Of a stretch of DNA of 64,000 bases, positions 46,801 through 59,427 are shown piece by piece. The notes beneath the pieces are model-generated. The model searched no databases, was not told where the DNA came from, and saw only the letters and a list, made by a program, of their open reading frames with translations. Each line of letters begins with the position of its first letter. Within the stretch, counting starts at the first letter, position 1. The position numbers and the translations under genes were made by a program. The stretch covers positions 18,700,058 to 18,764,057 of the forward strand of contig CM049310.1 of assembly GCA_026874595.1 (NCBI GenBank). Reading direction: 5' to 3'. Source of the stretch: Sipunculus nudus (Eukaryota > Annelida > Sipuncula > Golfingiida > Sipunculidae).

Positions 46801-47539
46801 GTAATGTTTACAAAAGAGTATTATTTAATAAAAGGTCACTATGTGATTTAACATAAATCATGCTTCACAATAATAATAATATGAAACAAATTAATGAGAC
46901 AAGTTATGTGTTCAATCTTTTGATTAAAAGTACCATTCAGCAGGTATCATTATACATCATGAACAAACAATACATAAAACTATCTGATCCCCCTTAAAAC
47001 TCAAGATAAAAAAAAATTGAATATGATAGAGAAGTATATTATATCTTAAAGAAAATCAGATTTCATAAGAAAGCAAATGCCTGGAGCGACAGTCAGTAAT
47101 CATGAACAGCATGTCTCTTTGTTAACGACAACACAGTCTACAGAGGAGCAAAAATGGGGAATTCAATCATCAATAAATGGATAAGAAGATTTCTACTGAA
47201 GGAATGCACTATCCCTTGGGAAAATCTGATTTCTACAGGAGAAGAAAGAGTTTTTGAACCTTTTTATGTAGCAGCATGTATATTACTTCAAATGTTATTG
47301 TACCTGAGTGTATGTAACTGGCAGCATCAGAGGCAGTGCTGTTATTTCATTCAGAAACAAAGGTAAAGACATGTAAAGGCATGAGTGAGGAGAATATGGA
47401 TGGTTGATACCATACAGGGAGAGGGTATGTAACTTAAGCAGAAAAAAGTAGACACAGGTATAAATATCAAAGGCTAAGAACAAAAACAAATGAGGATGAC
47501 TGCTTCATTTTTGTACTTCCAAAGACATCTTCCTAGTTC
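43851..47539. other. Unique intron sequence
   Basis: AT-rich intron. A 44090-44260 stretch with TAATTA words and CCAATTACTACCTGCAAACC stands out slightly in complexity. Overlapping frames on opposite strands at 45403-45706 have no recognised homologue. No splice-supported exon is seen. Confidence 0.5.
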
Positions 47540-48530
47540 AGGTTCAAATCAAGCCAATCTGGACATAAAAGAACTTGTGGAAGAATTTCTTCTCCCTACA
47601 CCGCTACTCTGTTCTTTGTTCTTGTTCTAAGATCTGGGAACCAGCTGGGAAAGTTTCACGTCTTTGTCCTGGCAGGGCTGGCAGCCAGCCATTTTGAAGC
47701 AGATGTCTTTTGTTAAAGATTTTCACACTGTATCCTGGGTCAATTTTAGTTTCAGGGGCCTGGTTTTGGTATGGTGACACACGGTAAATGTCAGAGCAAT
47801 TTAGATGACATTACAGGCAGTAGCAGAAGCTAAAGTTTCTTGCCCTGTCAGTATTTGGATGCAACAGTCCTGTAGTTGAATGTTCTGTCCCTGAAATTAG
47901 TCTAATCATCATTGGAGCCATAAACTACACTCTCTGAAGGAGTAACTTCTGGCAAATGTCTCAGCGTGAGAAAAACCTGTCACCCAGGCATAATGCTACC
48001 TCCTGAAGCCCACCCAACCTAATCACCCATGTACAGCACTGGGGAATAATTTTTTTCTTTCCTGGCCCCGGCAGCAATCAACACCTGAAAGGCAGCGTAA
48101 TAGAGCTATCAGAAGGATCAGCCAAGGTGATGAGAGCTATTCCTCCTTTAATGGATGCCCATAATGCGCGTCTGGTCTTCCGGAGAAAAAAAATACCACC
48201 CAGTCCAAATGCTCTTCCCAACTGGCTTTATTAAAAGGCCACCCCAAGCTTCAGAGTTACATTCATGGCACGGCTACCAAACACGGATAATTACATGCAT
48301 GGTGAGGAACGGATGCCGTGCATGGCTATATATTGGCAAAACTGCTTCAAAACCCTTCCTAATCCCCGTCGAAGAAATCTGCCCCTTCAGGCTGACTTTG
48401 GGCCAGTTTACCATAAAATCAAAGTGATTTCCTTCGTGTCACCTTCACTAGAAGCACCGAGACCTGCACAGCACCTTGCCATTACCCGCAATTACAGCGG
48501 TAGGTAACCATTCCTGAGAGACGGGATGGG
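47540..48530. other. GC-richer, repeat-free block of unknown function
   Basis: About 1 kb is visibly richer in G+C and higher in sequence complexity than its AT-rich flanks, and lacks the transposon words common elsewhere. Plus-strand frames 48155-48427 (90 codons) and 48265-48507 (80 codons) overlap in different phases and resemble no protein I know. The block could be an intronic enhancer of high constraint, a non-coding transcript, or an exon of an overlapping gene. I cannot tell these apart from sequence alone. Confidence 0.4.
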
Positions 48531-49230
48531 TTGGTGTCTGACCACAAAACCATACAAAAACATTAGTCCTGATAAATGATGGCAGGGCACTGGTAAAGGC
48601 CTCCACCAATGTGTTATCTTGACATCTCTAACCATAATCCTGGTCTTATGTTTAACCATTCTTATTATCATTACAGCAACTTTTTAAAATCAAACAGTAA
48701 TATAATCTTGGTTATAACCTTTAGATGTGAGCTAAATTTCAAGGAACCTGACCCTCAGATTTTCTGAGCCTGTAACTTGAACAATACTATACCAGTAAAC
48801 TTTTTTTTATTACTGCCTGAAAAAAACACTTCAACACAACAGCACTAATGGTTTAACACTTAAACCTCATAATGATGGTAAATTCAGCTAAGATTATTCT
48901 GTAAAAAAAATAACTTAAATAAGTGATTCTACTTCATATAGGTCTAAAAATTTTATCTTACTTTGATACATAGAATGCTCATTTGAAAGAGATTTACATG
49001 GATCTATCTGATTCTGGCTTTATGTTAATTTCTTATACAAACAATTCTTAAGAAATTTTCTGTATTTGAAATCTATATTTCCAATCAATCACAATTTAAT
49101 TTATGGATTTAAATTATCTATGAATATATTTTGAATTAAATTAAAAATGTTACCAAATCTAACAATATCTCCTGAAAGTCAAATGGTCCAGATATGTTTC
49201 ATAAAGAAAGGAAATTAATTTAATATATAT
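48531..49230. other. AT-rich intron
   Basis: Unique AT-rich sequence between the GC-richer block and the hAT-like MITE. Nothing is recognisable. Confidence 0.5.
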
Positions 49231-50229
49231 TAGAGGAACCAGGGGGTGGTCCGATCCATCACATAAGCGGTCCTGTCCTGGTCCAGCTGTAGGCGGTCCG
49301 GTCCAATAGGTGGACTGGTCCAAGCGGTCTGGTCCATTTATTAAAATATCATTAAAATTAAAATAAATTGTATTATTTTTTATTCTGTGTTTGTTTTACA
49401 TAATTTTTTCATTACATATATTTGTTCAAATATTTAACAAAACCAAATATTATACACAGCAAAACATGCAATAAATGTTATATTATAACCTATACTTGAA
49501 GTGCAAGAACTCGTTTTGATTTTTTAATGAAAATTTAAAATCACAATCTTTGCATATAATTTTACAACAGTGGAATATTTTGTGTTACTATGTGGGGCAT
49601 GGTGGTTAGAATATAAATCAAATTGTGAAGGGTTGGGCGAGCTGATTCAAAGAATTTGCTGGGCAGGGATGGCTGTGGTTTGACATTTAATTATAACTGA
49701 TTAGTTATGTAGAGCTTCAAGTGCAATTTGACATAGAAAACTTATTAATCTAATGTTAATAATTTAATATATACAGAATATATTTAATGTATAAAAATTG
49801 GTGATACAACACAGTAATACAGAGGAAAGGTATCAGTATTGTGCAACACTGCAGGGGACCAACGCTAAACAGTCAATTCAATAACAAGTTAATAACATAT
49901 AAATGGCCCTTTACTGTTAATCAGAGGGGAAAAAATATAAATAATACACGTATATAATTATATTATTGCAGCTGCCATTGCTTTAAATACATTTTACTTA
50001 ACTAAAGAGTCTTTCTTTGAAAGGTTAATAACCCATAGTTCATAATTCGATTTGTTAGTTGAAAATGAATTCTTAAAGTCATCTGTTTAGCTTAAACCTT
50101 TAAACATTAGGTAGAACGGTCCGGACCTGTCTGGTCAAGGGATAAGTGGTCCAGTATTTTGTGTAAGCGGTCAAGTCCAGCCCGAAATTGTGGACCGGAC
50201 TGGTCCAAGCAGTCCGGTCTGTACCTCTA
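49231..50229. mobile_element. hAT-like MITE with GGTCCGGTCC subterminal repeats
   Basis: This 999-bp element has termini TAGAGG and CCTCTA. The flanking octamers ATATATAT (left) and ATATCTAT (right) differ at one position, which fits the 8-bp duplication of hAT transposons. The first and last ~110 bp are dense in GGTCC/GGACC words (for example GGACTGGTCCAAGCGGTC and GGACTGGTCCAAGCAGTC). These are subterminal repeats typical of hAT transposase binding. The interior is AT-rich and non-coding. Confidence 0.7.
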
Positions 50230-52404
50230 ATATCTATAAACATGAGCAGAAATATCATCAATATATAAAACCAAGTGGTTAATTCTTGTGAATAAACAAG
50301 ATAATACTTGACATGTAATTTTCATGTGATTCTGAAAGAAATTAAGATATTAAATGAAACAAAAATCTCACATTTTCCATGAGAAGTTCTCATTGATCCA
50401 GGATTTGACCCCAGATCTGACCCAAATGACTTGAAAACTATTATTAGAAAATCAAGAATAAAAGTGAAAGGACGGACTGGAGTACTCTGTGGCAGACTTC
50501 CATTAGTACTGATATAGCGGTATGGTTTGGGAAATAGAGGTTGCTGGCTGACATATCAGGCACTGGTTCTGAACAGATGCGCTCTAATGAAAACTATTAT
50601 ATCCTGTGATAGGCAGACATAGAGTGTCTTGCCTCCCGTCAGTCTATGCCAATGAAATAGTTTGAATACAACCCCGCCTAGAAGTGGGTCAAAATAAATG
50701 GTTTAGCAGTAATGAAATCTTTCAGGTAAGCACTTAAGGAATTAAAATGAAATCTCAGTCTTGTAGAATCAGACACAGTCCATATAACGTACAGCTACCC
50801 TTCAATCAACCTGTCATTTTTTGGTTTTCATGCTAAGCTATCCATATCGTATTTATGGAGAAAATACAAAGGAATGAAAAGTTGAACCTTTATTTGGCCT
50901 GAACAGTCATGAACATTTATAGTGAAGATAATGAGACTTGATGCATTTTCTCCTGATCTTTAGTATGATGTTTTCATATATTACCATCTCAAAGTCACTC
51001 AGATGAAAGCTGACATAATAGTAAGTATGTTAATAATGTAAATGAGTAAGCACAAAAAGATCTTTTGATGACAGAATTAATCGTTTTCTTTGTAAGTTAT
51101 TAGTGTTACATTGAACAACGGAGTGACCTGGTGACAGGACATTGTAGATTTGTTCATAGCCACTGATAAGTATACATCCACTTACAAAAGATCGTAATGT
51201 AGGACTATTGCTCATGTTACACTTTGACTACACCAAACTTTGCCTGATGAAACTAAGACAGTATGTTGAACCCAAGCAAAGTTCTATAAGAAGCGATAAA
51301 TATACAGATATGCCCTTGCTTGAGCAATGAAAATCTTCTCTATGGGGTGATAAACTTATGTATAAATGTCACAGAGGACTTCGTAACTTCAACTCATGGC
51401 CTGGTTACTTCAACTGGGTTTGGTCCTGTTACAAAAACGGACCAGATAGGCTCGTAATTGTTCTTCTCCACTGCCATAACATCTAACCGACCAAGATACA
51501 ATGACGCAATTCTTGTGGACCTTAGCTGAATTGGAAAAGAAGAGCAATATACATTTATAGATCAACGTAAATGCGGCTTTAATCTTTGTAGTGGAGGATG
51601 ATTTAGGCTTTACCATGTCCCCCTCTGGGTCCGGCCATGTATACGCTACCAAAACATGGTCACATAACTTGAGTTTCAAAGAGAACACGAGGATATAAAC
51701 ACACCCACTGGTCTATCAATAGTTCTTAGCATCAAGAAAAACTGATATCTGGCAAGGCCACTAAGTTTTATCAATGTCAGCCAATACTGGTGTCACTCTG
51801 GTTATGGCAGATCAGGGAGTCTCTGGACAAAATTAACTGTATAAACTTGTTTCATTCTGGCACTGAACTGGGATGTTCCCTTTATTGTTTTGTACCGGTA
51901 ATTTTACCCAAAGCTCACTTCATATCTGAAATATGTTCAGCTGCTATAAATAAGATATACTTATGGTCAGCTCTCTGAGGTGCACAAAAACTCTCTGGTG
52001 CAAAGCTGGTTTATTACTTTTGCAAAAAAATTTGGGCAGAGGTTATGTAAAATTATCACCAATGTGTCTCTTTCCTTGTTTCTGTTTGTCTGTCTTTTTT
52101 TTTTTTTGGATATATGTATTCCAGGGTTCATACACATATACCATAACACATTGAAAAGACCTTCACGGTACAGTTTTACATATTTCATGGACCTTAATTG
52201 TTCAAATAATGATCCTTTTGATCTGTATTGATGCCATGATCACATCAAAATGGCTCAAACCAAGAGCAAACCTTTATTAAATGAATGCAGAATAAAAAAA
52301 ATATGCTTATTGGAGGAACTAAAATTAGGGAAGGAAGTTCTGCTACTAAATTCAAGGACTTCAAATGAAAGAGTACTTCCAAGACCTTGATATTATCATT
52401 TTAA
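50230..52404. other. Unique intron sequence
   Basis: AT-rich intron with a T-run near 52097-52108. Open frames on both strands (51410-51688 minus, 51963-52231 plus) overlap and show no known similarity. No exon is supported. Confidence 0.5.
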
Positions 52405-53690
52405 ACTAGATATTTCTTGGCACCACAGGTGCCATAGTATCCCCAGACAATTAATCCCCCCCCCCTCCTTTAAGAATAGGCCCCCCATCTTCAGCAACAA
52501 TTAATATCAGACCACACTCATAGAAAATGTAACTGTCATAGAAAAGGTCATGACCCCAATTTCGATATACATCATCCCCTAACCTATGTCTATGTATATG
52601 CATAATATGAAAGAAATCTGTCCATTAGTTTTTTTAATGCTCACAGTACTGTTAAGTGGCAATGATGGGGGTAATAAACTGCACAAAAACAAGTGAATAA
52701 CAGGTGGCGCTACCAGTTTCCGGTTCATGACAACACTATCCAAGATCTTCGTCAAGTTGATTTTTGGACCAATCCATGCATCCCTTATTGAGATATTAAT
52801 GATTTTGTGCGATTTTCACCATATATGGCAATATTAAAGGTCAAAGCCATTCTCATAGGAAAGGTCATGACCCCAATTTATATATACATCATCCCATAAC
52901 CCATGTCTATGTATATGCATAATATGAAAGAAATCTGTCCATTAGTTTTTGACATATAATGCTCACAGTACTGTTAAGTGGCAATGATGGGGTATTAAAC
53001 GGCACAAAAACAAGTAAAAGAATAACAGGTGGCGCCACCTGTTTCTGGTACATGACAATACTATCCAAGATCTTAGGTCAAGTTGATTTTTGGACCAATC
53101 CATGCATCCCTTATTGAGAGTTTAATGATTTTGTGTGATTTTCACCATATATGGCAATATTCAAGATCAAGGCCATTCTCATAGGAAAGGTAATGACCCC
53201 AATTTAAATAAACATCATCCCATAACCCATATCTATATATTTGCATAATATAAAAGAAATCTGTCCATTAGTATTTGACTTATAATGCTCACAGTACTGT
53301 CAAGTGGCAATTTTGGGGGTATTAAAAGGCAGGAAAACAAGTAAAGAATAATAGGTGGCCCCACCAGTTTCTGGAACATGACAACCCTATCCATGATCTT
53401 CGATCAACTTGATTTTGGGATCAATCCATGCAAGATTTCTTGAGATATTTAAGAATTTGTGTGATTTTCCCCAAAATTGGACCTATTCATGGTCAAGGAC
53501 ACTCTCCTAGCAAAGGTCATGACCTCATTTTTAGTAGGCATCGTCCTCTCACCAATATCTATACATATACCAAGTTTGGTAAAGATCTGTGAAATATTTT
53601 TTGAGTTATCGTGCCAACAAGATTTATATGCGGCGGTGGCATCTGTATGAAAACACAGTATCCCCCGACTTTGTCTGGGGATACAATTAA
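52405..53690. mobile_element. Helentron-like repeat, GTATCCCCAGACAA family
   Basis: The left end is ACTAGATATTTCTTGGCACC. The arm GTATCCCCAGACAA (52437-52450) is an exact inverse of TTGTCTGGGGATAC (53671-53684). The right arm is part of a terminal hairpin (53658-53684) followed by AATTAAA. About three ~310-bp core units carry AAGGTCATGACCCCAATTT, GAAAGAAATCTGTCCATTAG and AACAGGTGGCGCCACCTGTT. A fourth core is diverged. No coding capacity is seen. Confidence 0.75.
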
Positions 53691-56437
53691 ATCACTTTCA
53701 AGGTTTTCAAAAACCCATAAGCCCCCTGGTGATCTCTCTCTTTATATATAAAAGGGTTTGAATGAATGTTTGAAGGCAGGTTCAGCTTGAAGAGGAAGAA
53801 CTGAACAACTCCAGGGTAATAAAAATCCAAACCTGAAAAAGAGAGAAATTGTAAGGTAAGTGACAACTATCCGTTATCTCCACCATTTATTATCAAGACT
53901 TAAAAATAAAGATGTGCAAAATGTACATATACAACTCAAAGTCACAAACATGTATGGTCTACATGTCTAAACATGAAGATACAGGCAATACAAACATGCT
54001 GAATACTTGCGAAGCCCCTTCCACTAAGAAGCATTCTCATTTTTCCTTGACCATATAGCATTAATTGTACAATAAGAGATCACAGAATATCTATGTATTT
54101 CAGAAAATTTTTACTGATAAAAATCAGAAAAAAATGAAGTTCTGTTAAAAAAAATAAGAAAAAAGATCTCACAATATCTCAGTATGTCAGAATTCTTTTA
54201 CTGATAAAAAGCAGGGAAAAAAGGAGAACCAGTATTGTTAAAAACATTTAAAGGCTAATTAGCTACAAGATCAGTAGATAAGAGAATTTAAGTGACTTTT
54301 AATAAAAAAAAAAGCGATTTAACAGGCCTGCATTTGAGCTGATTCAGATCCAAACACTGATGCATGATAATTTCTGGTCCTTTGCACAACTTTCTCTTGC
54401 AAGTAACTACTATTGGTACTGACATCTGGTCTAGGAATAAGACCTATATAGCAGGTTTGTCTTAAGGGATGGCATATTATAAGTCTGCAAGCTGTCACTG
54501 CTGTCTACTTAAAATCAAGACTAAACAAACTTTAAATCACTGGCTCCCTTGCCATTAATAACTATTCTTTTACTTAAATGCAAATCAAAAGCATGAAACA
54601 GATAACACTTTTTAAATACTTTCAAAACATTTTCTATAATGAAATTATTGTTTCTCTGATTAAATATTGTAAATACACAACATTTATGAAAATACTTAAC
54701 ATTTTACTAATCCATTGTTGTTTCCAGGCATCTAGCTGAAAGCGGTTGTCAATCAAGAATTTCTATACCTGTTGATGGAACGTGTTAGATAGTTTAAAAG
54801 TTCCAAACTAGCCCTTTCATTAATAAAATATTTTTAAAATGTCTTTAAATGTGGAAGAAAAAGAAGAAAATTATAATGGAAAAAGAGCTGTATTCCAATT
54901 TGCAAACTCTTTACAAAACCTCCACTTTATATGGGGAGGAATTTAGAATTCATGAAATTCACCAAGGAAAATAAGAGTATCAAGCCTAAAACTGAATCTG
55001 AATTGGTGATTCACATGTTTTAACTGCTGTTCTATTTTACTTCTGCTTTCTTTGGTGGCTCATTAACTTACAGCCTATAGTTACACTGCATATAAATGCC
55101 TCAATCAAACGGCAAAAATACATAAAGTATTCTATCTTCTGTTCTCATGAGCACATAATCTATCTAAAAACATAGACATGTTTCCACAAGTGGATGTTTT
55201 TATGTATTTTCTCCATCATATAACACAAATAATTAAAACACATTATGCCACAAACTGCCAGCTTTTGGTACTTAAATATTATGTCACCAACAATTTAAAG
55301 AGTCCGTAAACATGGTACTGTATCATTGTGTGGTATTTATTCTGCTCATATGGCGTGTTCTTCGGGACATACATGTGTAATTAATGATCTCTGAGTCATT
55401 CTTAATACTTCAGCACCATAAGTTTACATTAATGTTTCCCTTTTTAAGCCTCATTTGCATGCAGGCAAATCTGGAGATTTCCTGGAAGTTTTAATGAAAT
55501 AATAAAATATAAATGTAGATATCTTTTCTTGTGTGGTTAAAAGGCTTCCACATGTCATATTCGCTCACTTCGGTAGTGAGGTAAAGAACCCAAATCAATA
55601 TTCTGTGCTAACTCAAGGAAAGCACTGATTTCTCATTCATTAAAAATGTCCATATACATCCCGCTGGGAATGTTACATCTGAAATGATATGCAAGATAAT
55701 ATATAGCAGACGTACTAAATGTCATTCACTCCTCTCTGAACACCTGGTTCACTGACTTTGGCAGAGGGACTTTGACTCATCACAGGAAACTAAAGAAAAC
55801 AAAGAGGGCAGCTTTTTTCACTTAAATATCCTCCTCCAACAGGGAAAAGTTCAGCCTATGAAACTCAGTTCCTCTGTACAAATTGCCACTTTACATTTGG
55901 CCCTATGAGGTAACCAAGTGACTTAATTGTTTGGTTTGTACATCACCTCTTATCTTTTCTACCTTAACATTCAATATTACTTTAAAGTGAATTTTTTTTA
56001 AACAGTTGTCCAACCATGATATCAATTGTTTTGTAATATAAATGGTATCTGTTCCCCTACAATTCTCAATTAGGCTGTATTTTGCATAAGATAAATAGCT
56101 TTGATATGTTCACAAAAGGAGGACCCTAACCATGATTTCCCTTGGTTAATGAAGACAGACCTCACCATATGGTCCGTGTAGGTTATGAACACATTATAAG
56201 GTCAAAAGTAAATGTTAATTTTAAAAGGTACACTGGGGAAAGTTTGCTTCTGTTTGCCAGATACTCTGTCTCTCTGGTCCTCTGTCTCCAACTGCTCTTT
56301 CTCTCTTTTTTTTCTCTCTCTCTCTCTCTCGCTCTCTCTGAATTATTTGAGTCTCTCTTTAGCATATTTAGATGCCACAGCTAATTATTATGAAAAACAC
56401 TTGCCAAGAGTTGAAAGTGTTTATAAAAATAACCTAC
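53691..56437. other. Unique intron next to the exon at 56438
   Basis: AT-rich intron directly downstream (minus strand) of the DUS1L exon. A (TC)n run sits at 56310-56340. Near 55450-55475 an octamer-type word ATTTGCAT is followed closely by GCAAAT. The overlapping frames around 56142-56484 owe their length to the (TC)n run and to read-through of the exon. Confidence 0.5.
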
Positions 56438-56541
56438 CTGCAGACATCACCCCATCAGCTCCAGTGTACTCTAAACAGTGCTGAACATCACTGAAATTTA
56501 AGATGTTGCCATTGGACACTACAGGGATGCTTAGAGCTGCC
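56438..56541 (-). CDS. DUS1L: DUS1L exon: flavin-phosphate binding strand (SNGNI)
   Basis: This 104-bp exon starts with one base completing a split codon after CTTTCCCTTGCAG and ends in phase 1 at TCTGCAG|GTAGGT. It encodes AALSIPVVSNGNI, VQHCLEYTGADGVMSA and the first base of Glu. Human DUS1L has AIPVFANGNI and VERCLRDTGVQGVMSAEG at this place. The N-G-N-I and G-V-M-S-A-E-G elements are the C-terminal FMN-phosphate loops of the TIM barrel. Enzymes of this family reduce uridines 16 and 17 of tRNA using NAD(P)H. The upstream exons, with the catalytic Cys and the tRNA-binding first half, are not in the window, so the intron to the right exceeds 7.4 kb. Confidence 0.95.
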
Positions 56542-56972
56542 CTGCAAGGGAAAGACAAATACACCTTCAAACAATAATCTTCAAATGTACCATAATAAAG
56601 CTTTTTTTTTAAATACTGTGTATAATACCGGTATGCCATACTCCTCCAACACTTATCAACTAGCATGCTAAATTTCAAAATTGTCAGTCAACTTTTTTAA
56701 AGTTAATCACAGTTATGATCAATTAAAATTGCAAACATAATTGTGATGTGCACAAAAATTCATATTATGTTTGCAGACCACATCTTACCAATGGCATCCA
56801 TAAAGTAAACATATAATAACTCATACAAAATTTGAACTCATTATATATAGAGTCTTTGCATTTATAAAAACAATTTTTTTTGGTGTGAAGAAGATAATTA
56901 TAGAAGAGAGATCAGGACCGTCCTACATAACTGCTAATAAACAGAAAAGTTGTGGAATGAAAACATCAGTGA
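56542..56972. other. Intron with acceptor of the DUS1L exon
   Basis: AT-rich intron upstream of the exon at 56438 on the minus strand. Nothing besides its acceptor is recognisable. Confidence 0.5.
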
Positions 56973-58430
56973 ACTAGAATACGGGTAGTCGACAAGCGAC
57001 TACGTGTATCCGCCTAAATCAGAGTGGAACGGGTGAAGTGAGGCATGGTTTGAGTGGCAAGGGGAAATAGAGTGTTGCATATTAGCATGGATGTCTGCAG
57101 CCAAATTGTGTATGTAGGTTGCCCCCCCTACCACAAAATCCAGAAAGCCGTCCAAGTTGTATACATATGCAAAATTTAAGGCAGATAAGTCAAACCACTA
57201 CATGTATATGAGTGATTTTAGCCCGTGGCAGACAAACAGATGGACGCTGAGCAAAAATGGTTGCAGGTGAGGCCACCAGTTTTGCGTATGATAAAGAGCT
57301 ATGTGAGAACTATACACATGCAAAACTTTGGCCCAATCGGTCAAACGGTTCCCAAGATATGAGCTTGGATGTCTCCTGCATAAACTAGAATGCAGGTGGC
57401 GCCACCTGTCATAAATCAAGAGAGCTGTCGGGGATGTATAAACCTGCAAAATTTTAGGCAGATATGTCAAACCACTGCCGAGATATGAGTGATTTTATCC
57501 CATGGCAGACAAACAGACAGGAGCTGTGCAAAAATGGCTGAAGGTGGCACCACCAGTTTTGTGTATGATGAAGAGCTATGTGAGATCTATACACATGCAA
57601 AATTTTGGCCCAATCGGTCAAACGGTTCCCGAGATATGAGCTTGGATGTCTGCAGCGTAAACGTGAATGTAGGTGGCGCCACCTGTCATAAATTAAGAAA
57701 AGCTATCCAGGAGATATACGCATGCCGAATTTCAGGTGAATTAGTCAAGTCACTGCAGAGATATGAGTGATTTTAAAACAAGGCAGATGAACAGATGGAC
57801 ACTGTGCAAACATGGTTGCAGGTGGCGCCACCATTTTTTGTGTATGTTATAAAGCTCTCCAAGGGCTACATTTGTGCAAACAAATTTTCCTGACCGGTCA
57901 AACGGTTCCCGAGATATGAGCTTGGATGTCTGCAGCGTGAATGTGAATGTAGGTGGCGCCACCTGTAATAAAATCATAAAAGCTATCCAGGATGTTTACG
58001 CATGCCGAATTTCAGGTGAATTAGTCTAGTCACTGCAGAGATATGAGTGATTTTAACCCAAGGCAGACGAACAGATGGACACTGTGCAGACATGGTTGCA
58101 GATGGAGCCACCATTTTTTGTGTATGTTATAAAGCTCACCAAGGGCTACATTTGTGCAAAAAAATTTTCCTGATCCGTCAAACGGTTCCGGAGATATGTG
58201 GGTTTATGTGTGGAAACAGACGCACAAACGGATGCAGAGCACAGAGGAAAGGTCAGAGGTCAAAACAAAATCGGGGCGCAGCAGTTCACATGTGACCCGA
58301 ACATAATCCCGGGTTTCATAAAATTCCGCCCAGCTGTTACGGAGGAGTTCTCCGGACACCTACGCGGTGGCGGCGGCGTGCAGCTGAAAACATAGTATCC
58401 GCAAAACTCTGTTTTGGCGGATACAATAAA
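56973..58430. mobile_element. Helentron-like repeat, TGTATCCGCC family
   Basis: The left end is ACTAGAATACGGG with a small hairpin (GTAGTCG...CGACTAC). The arm TGTATCCGCC (57005-57014) is the inverse of GGCGGATACA (58416-58425). The right end is a hairpin at 58395-58424 followed by ATAAA. About five core units carry TGGTTGCAGGTGGCGCCACC, GGTCAAACGGTTCCCGAGAT and GAGCTTGGATGTCTGCAGCG. Single units span 140-280 bp. Frames within it repeat from unit to unit and are not genes. Confidence 0.75.
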
Positions 58431-59427
58431 TCTTCAGTCAATAAGGACACCAAACAGTCCACTAGACTCCTATCACATAAAATTAATGGATGATTTTATT
58501 GTCAGGGAAAAAACAAATTTTTTTGTCTTATTTCATAACAGATGAACCACTACAGAAAAAAAAAATTTCATTGGATAGGATGGATAATGATCATACAGGT
58601 AATGATACTTTATTAGGGACACACGGCCCTCTGATAAAGGGTGAATGAAGGCGGCAACACTTCTCCTAGCTGTGACATTACACACTACAAACTGTTTCAA
58701 AGGAACTGTCAACACTGTCACAGTCTTTACATGTGGATCAAGGGGCTTTAACAACTAACTCCCTGCAAGATTTTTTAAATAATTCTTTATTAAGGACTGT
58801 CCCACAATCAGGGAATAAAAAAAAGTACTTAGGTGCCAGTCTGAATGTTGGCATAAAAACAGTACCAACCAGACTGAAGACAGAACCAAATTGAGAGTGC
58901 TGATTATTTTACATAATAAACTTATACCCTGTGTGTAAGACATGTTAAGGTTGAATCAGAATCTATAGTAAAATATATATAATAAGAAATCTGCATTTTA
59001 AGGAAAGCAAACCTCTGCCATGATAGGGGGGGGGGGGGAGGAGAGGGGTCCTTTCTGTTGGATGCTCCCCAACCTGCATTTGCATTCACTTATTTGGCTG
59101 ATATTAACTGGTCCATTTATGCATAAGTGAATGTACATTTGTGAATATACTTTATGACTTTCTGAATTCAGGATCATGTGCTGGATCCACACCAAAATCT
59201 AATCAATTCTTCATTGGCCTATTCCCAAAATGCCCTGAAAATTTCATGTGATTCCAATCATGATTGCATGAGTTATGTCAGAGAACATGTAGATTAAAAT
59301 AGGCATGATTTAAGTTTTGTTCATAAATATGGGAGTTCCTATAAGGCAAATGAACATTTAAACATGGAGAAAACAAGAGGTCTTCTCCTCTACAGAGCTG
59401 ATGCACTTCTACAAAGACAGTTGTTAA
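58431..59427. other. Intron, unique with a G-run
   Basis: AT-rich sequence with a G-run at 59026-59039. A minus-strand frame at 58533-58754 is unrecognised. No DUS1L exon (catalytic-Cys or HGRT region) is found on the minus strand. Confidence 0.5.

Noticed and set aside
48155-48507. Plus-strand 90- and 80-codon frames as a protein gene
   Set aside because: Two overlapping phases, no recognised domain and no clear promoter or splice pattern. Kept only as part of an unexplained GC-richer block.
56142-56484. Overlapping plus-strand frames and a RERERE minus frame near 56183-56365
   Set aside because: They are produced by the (TC)n/(GA)n run and by the antisense of the DUS1L exon.
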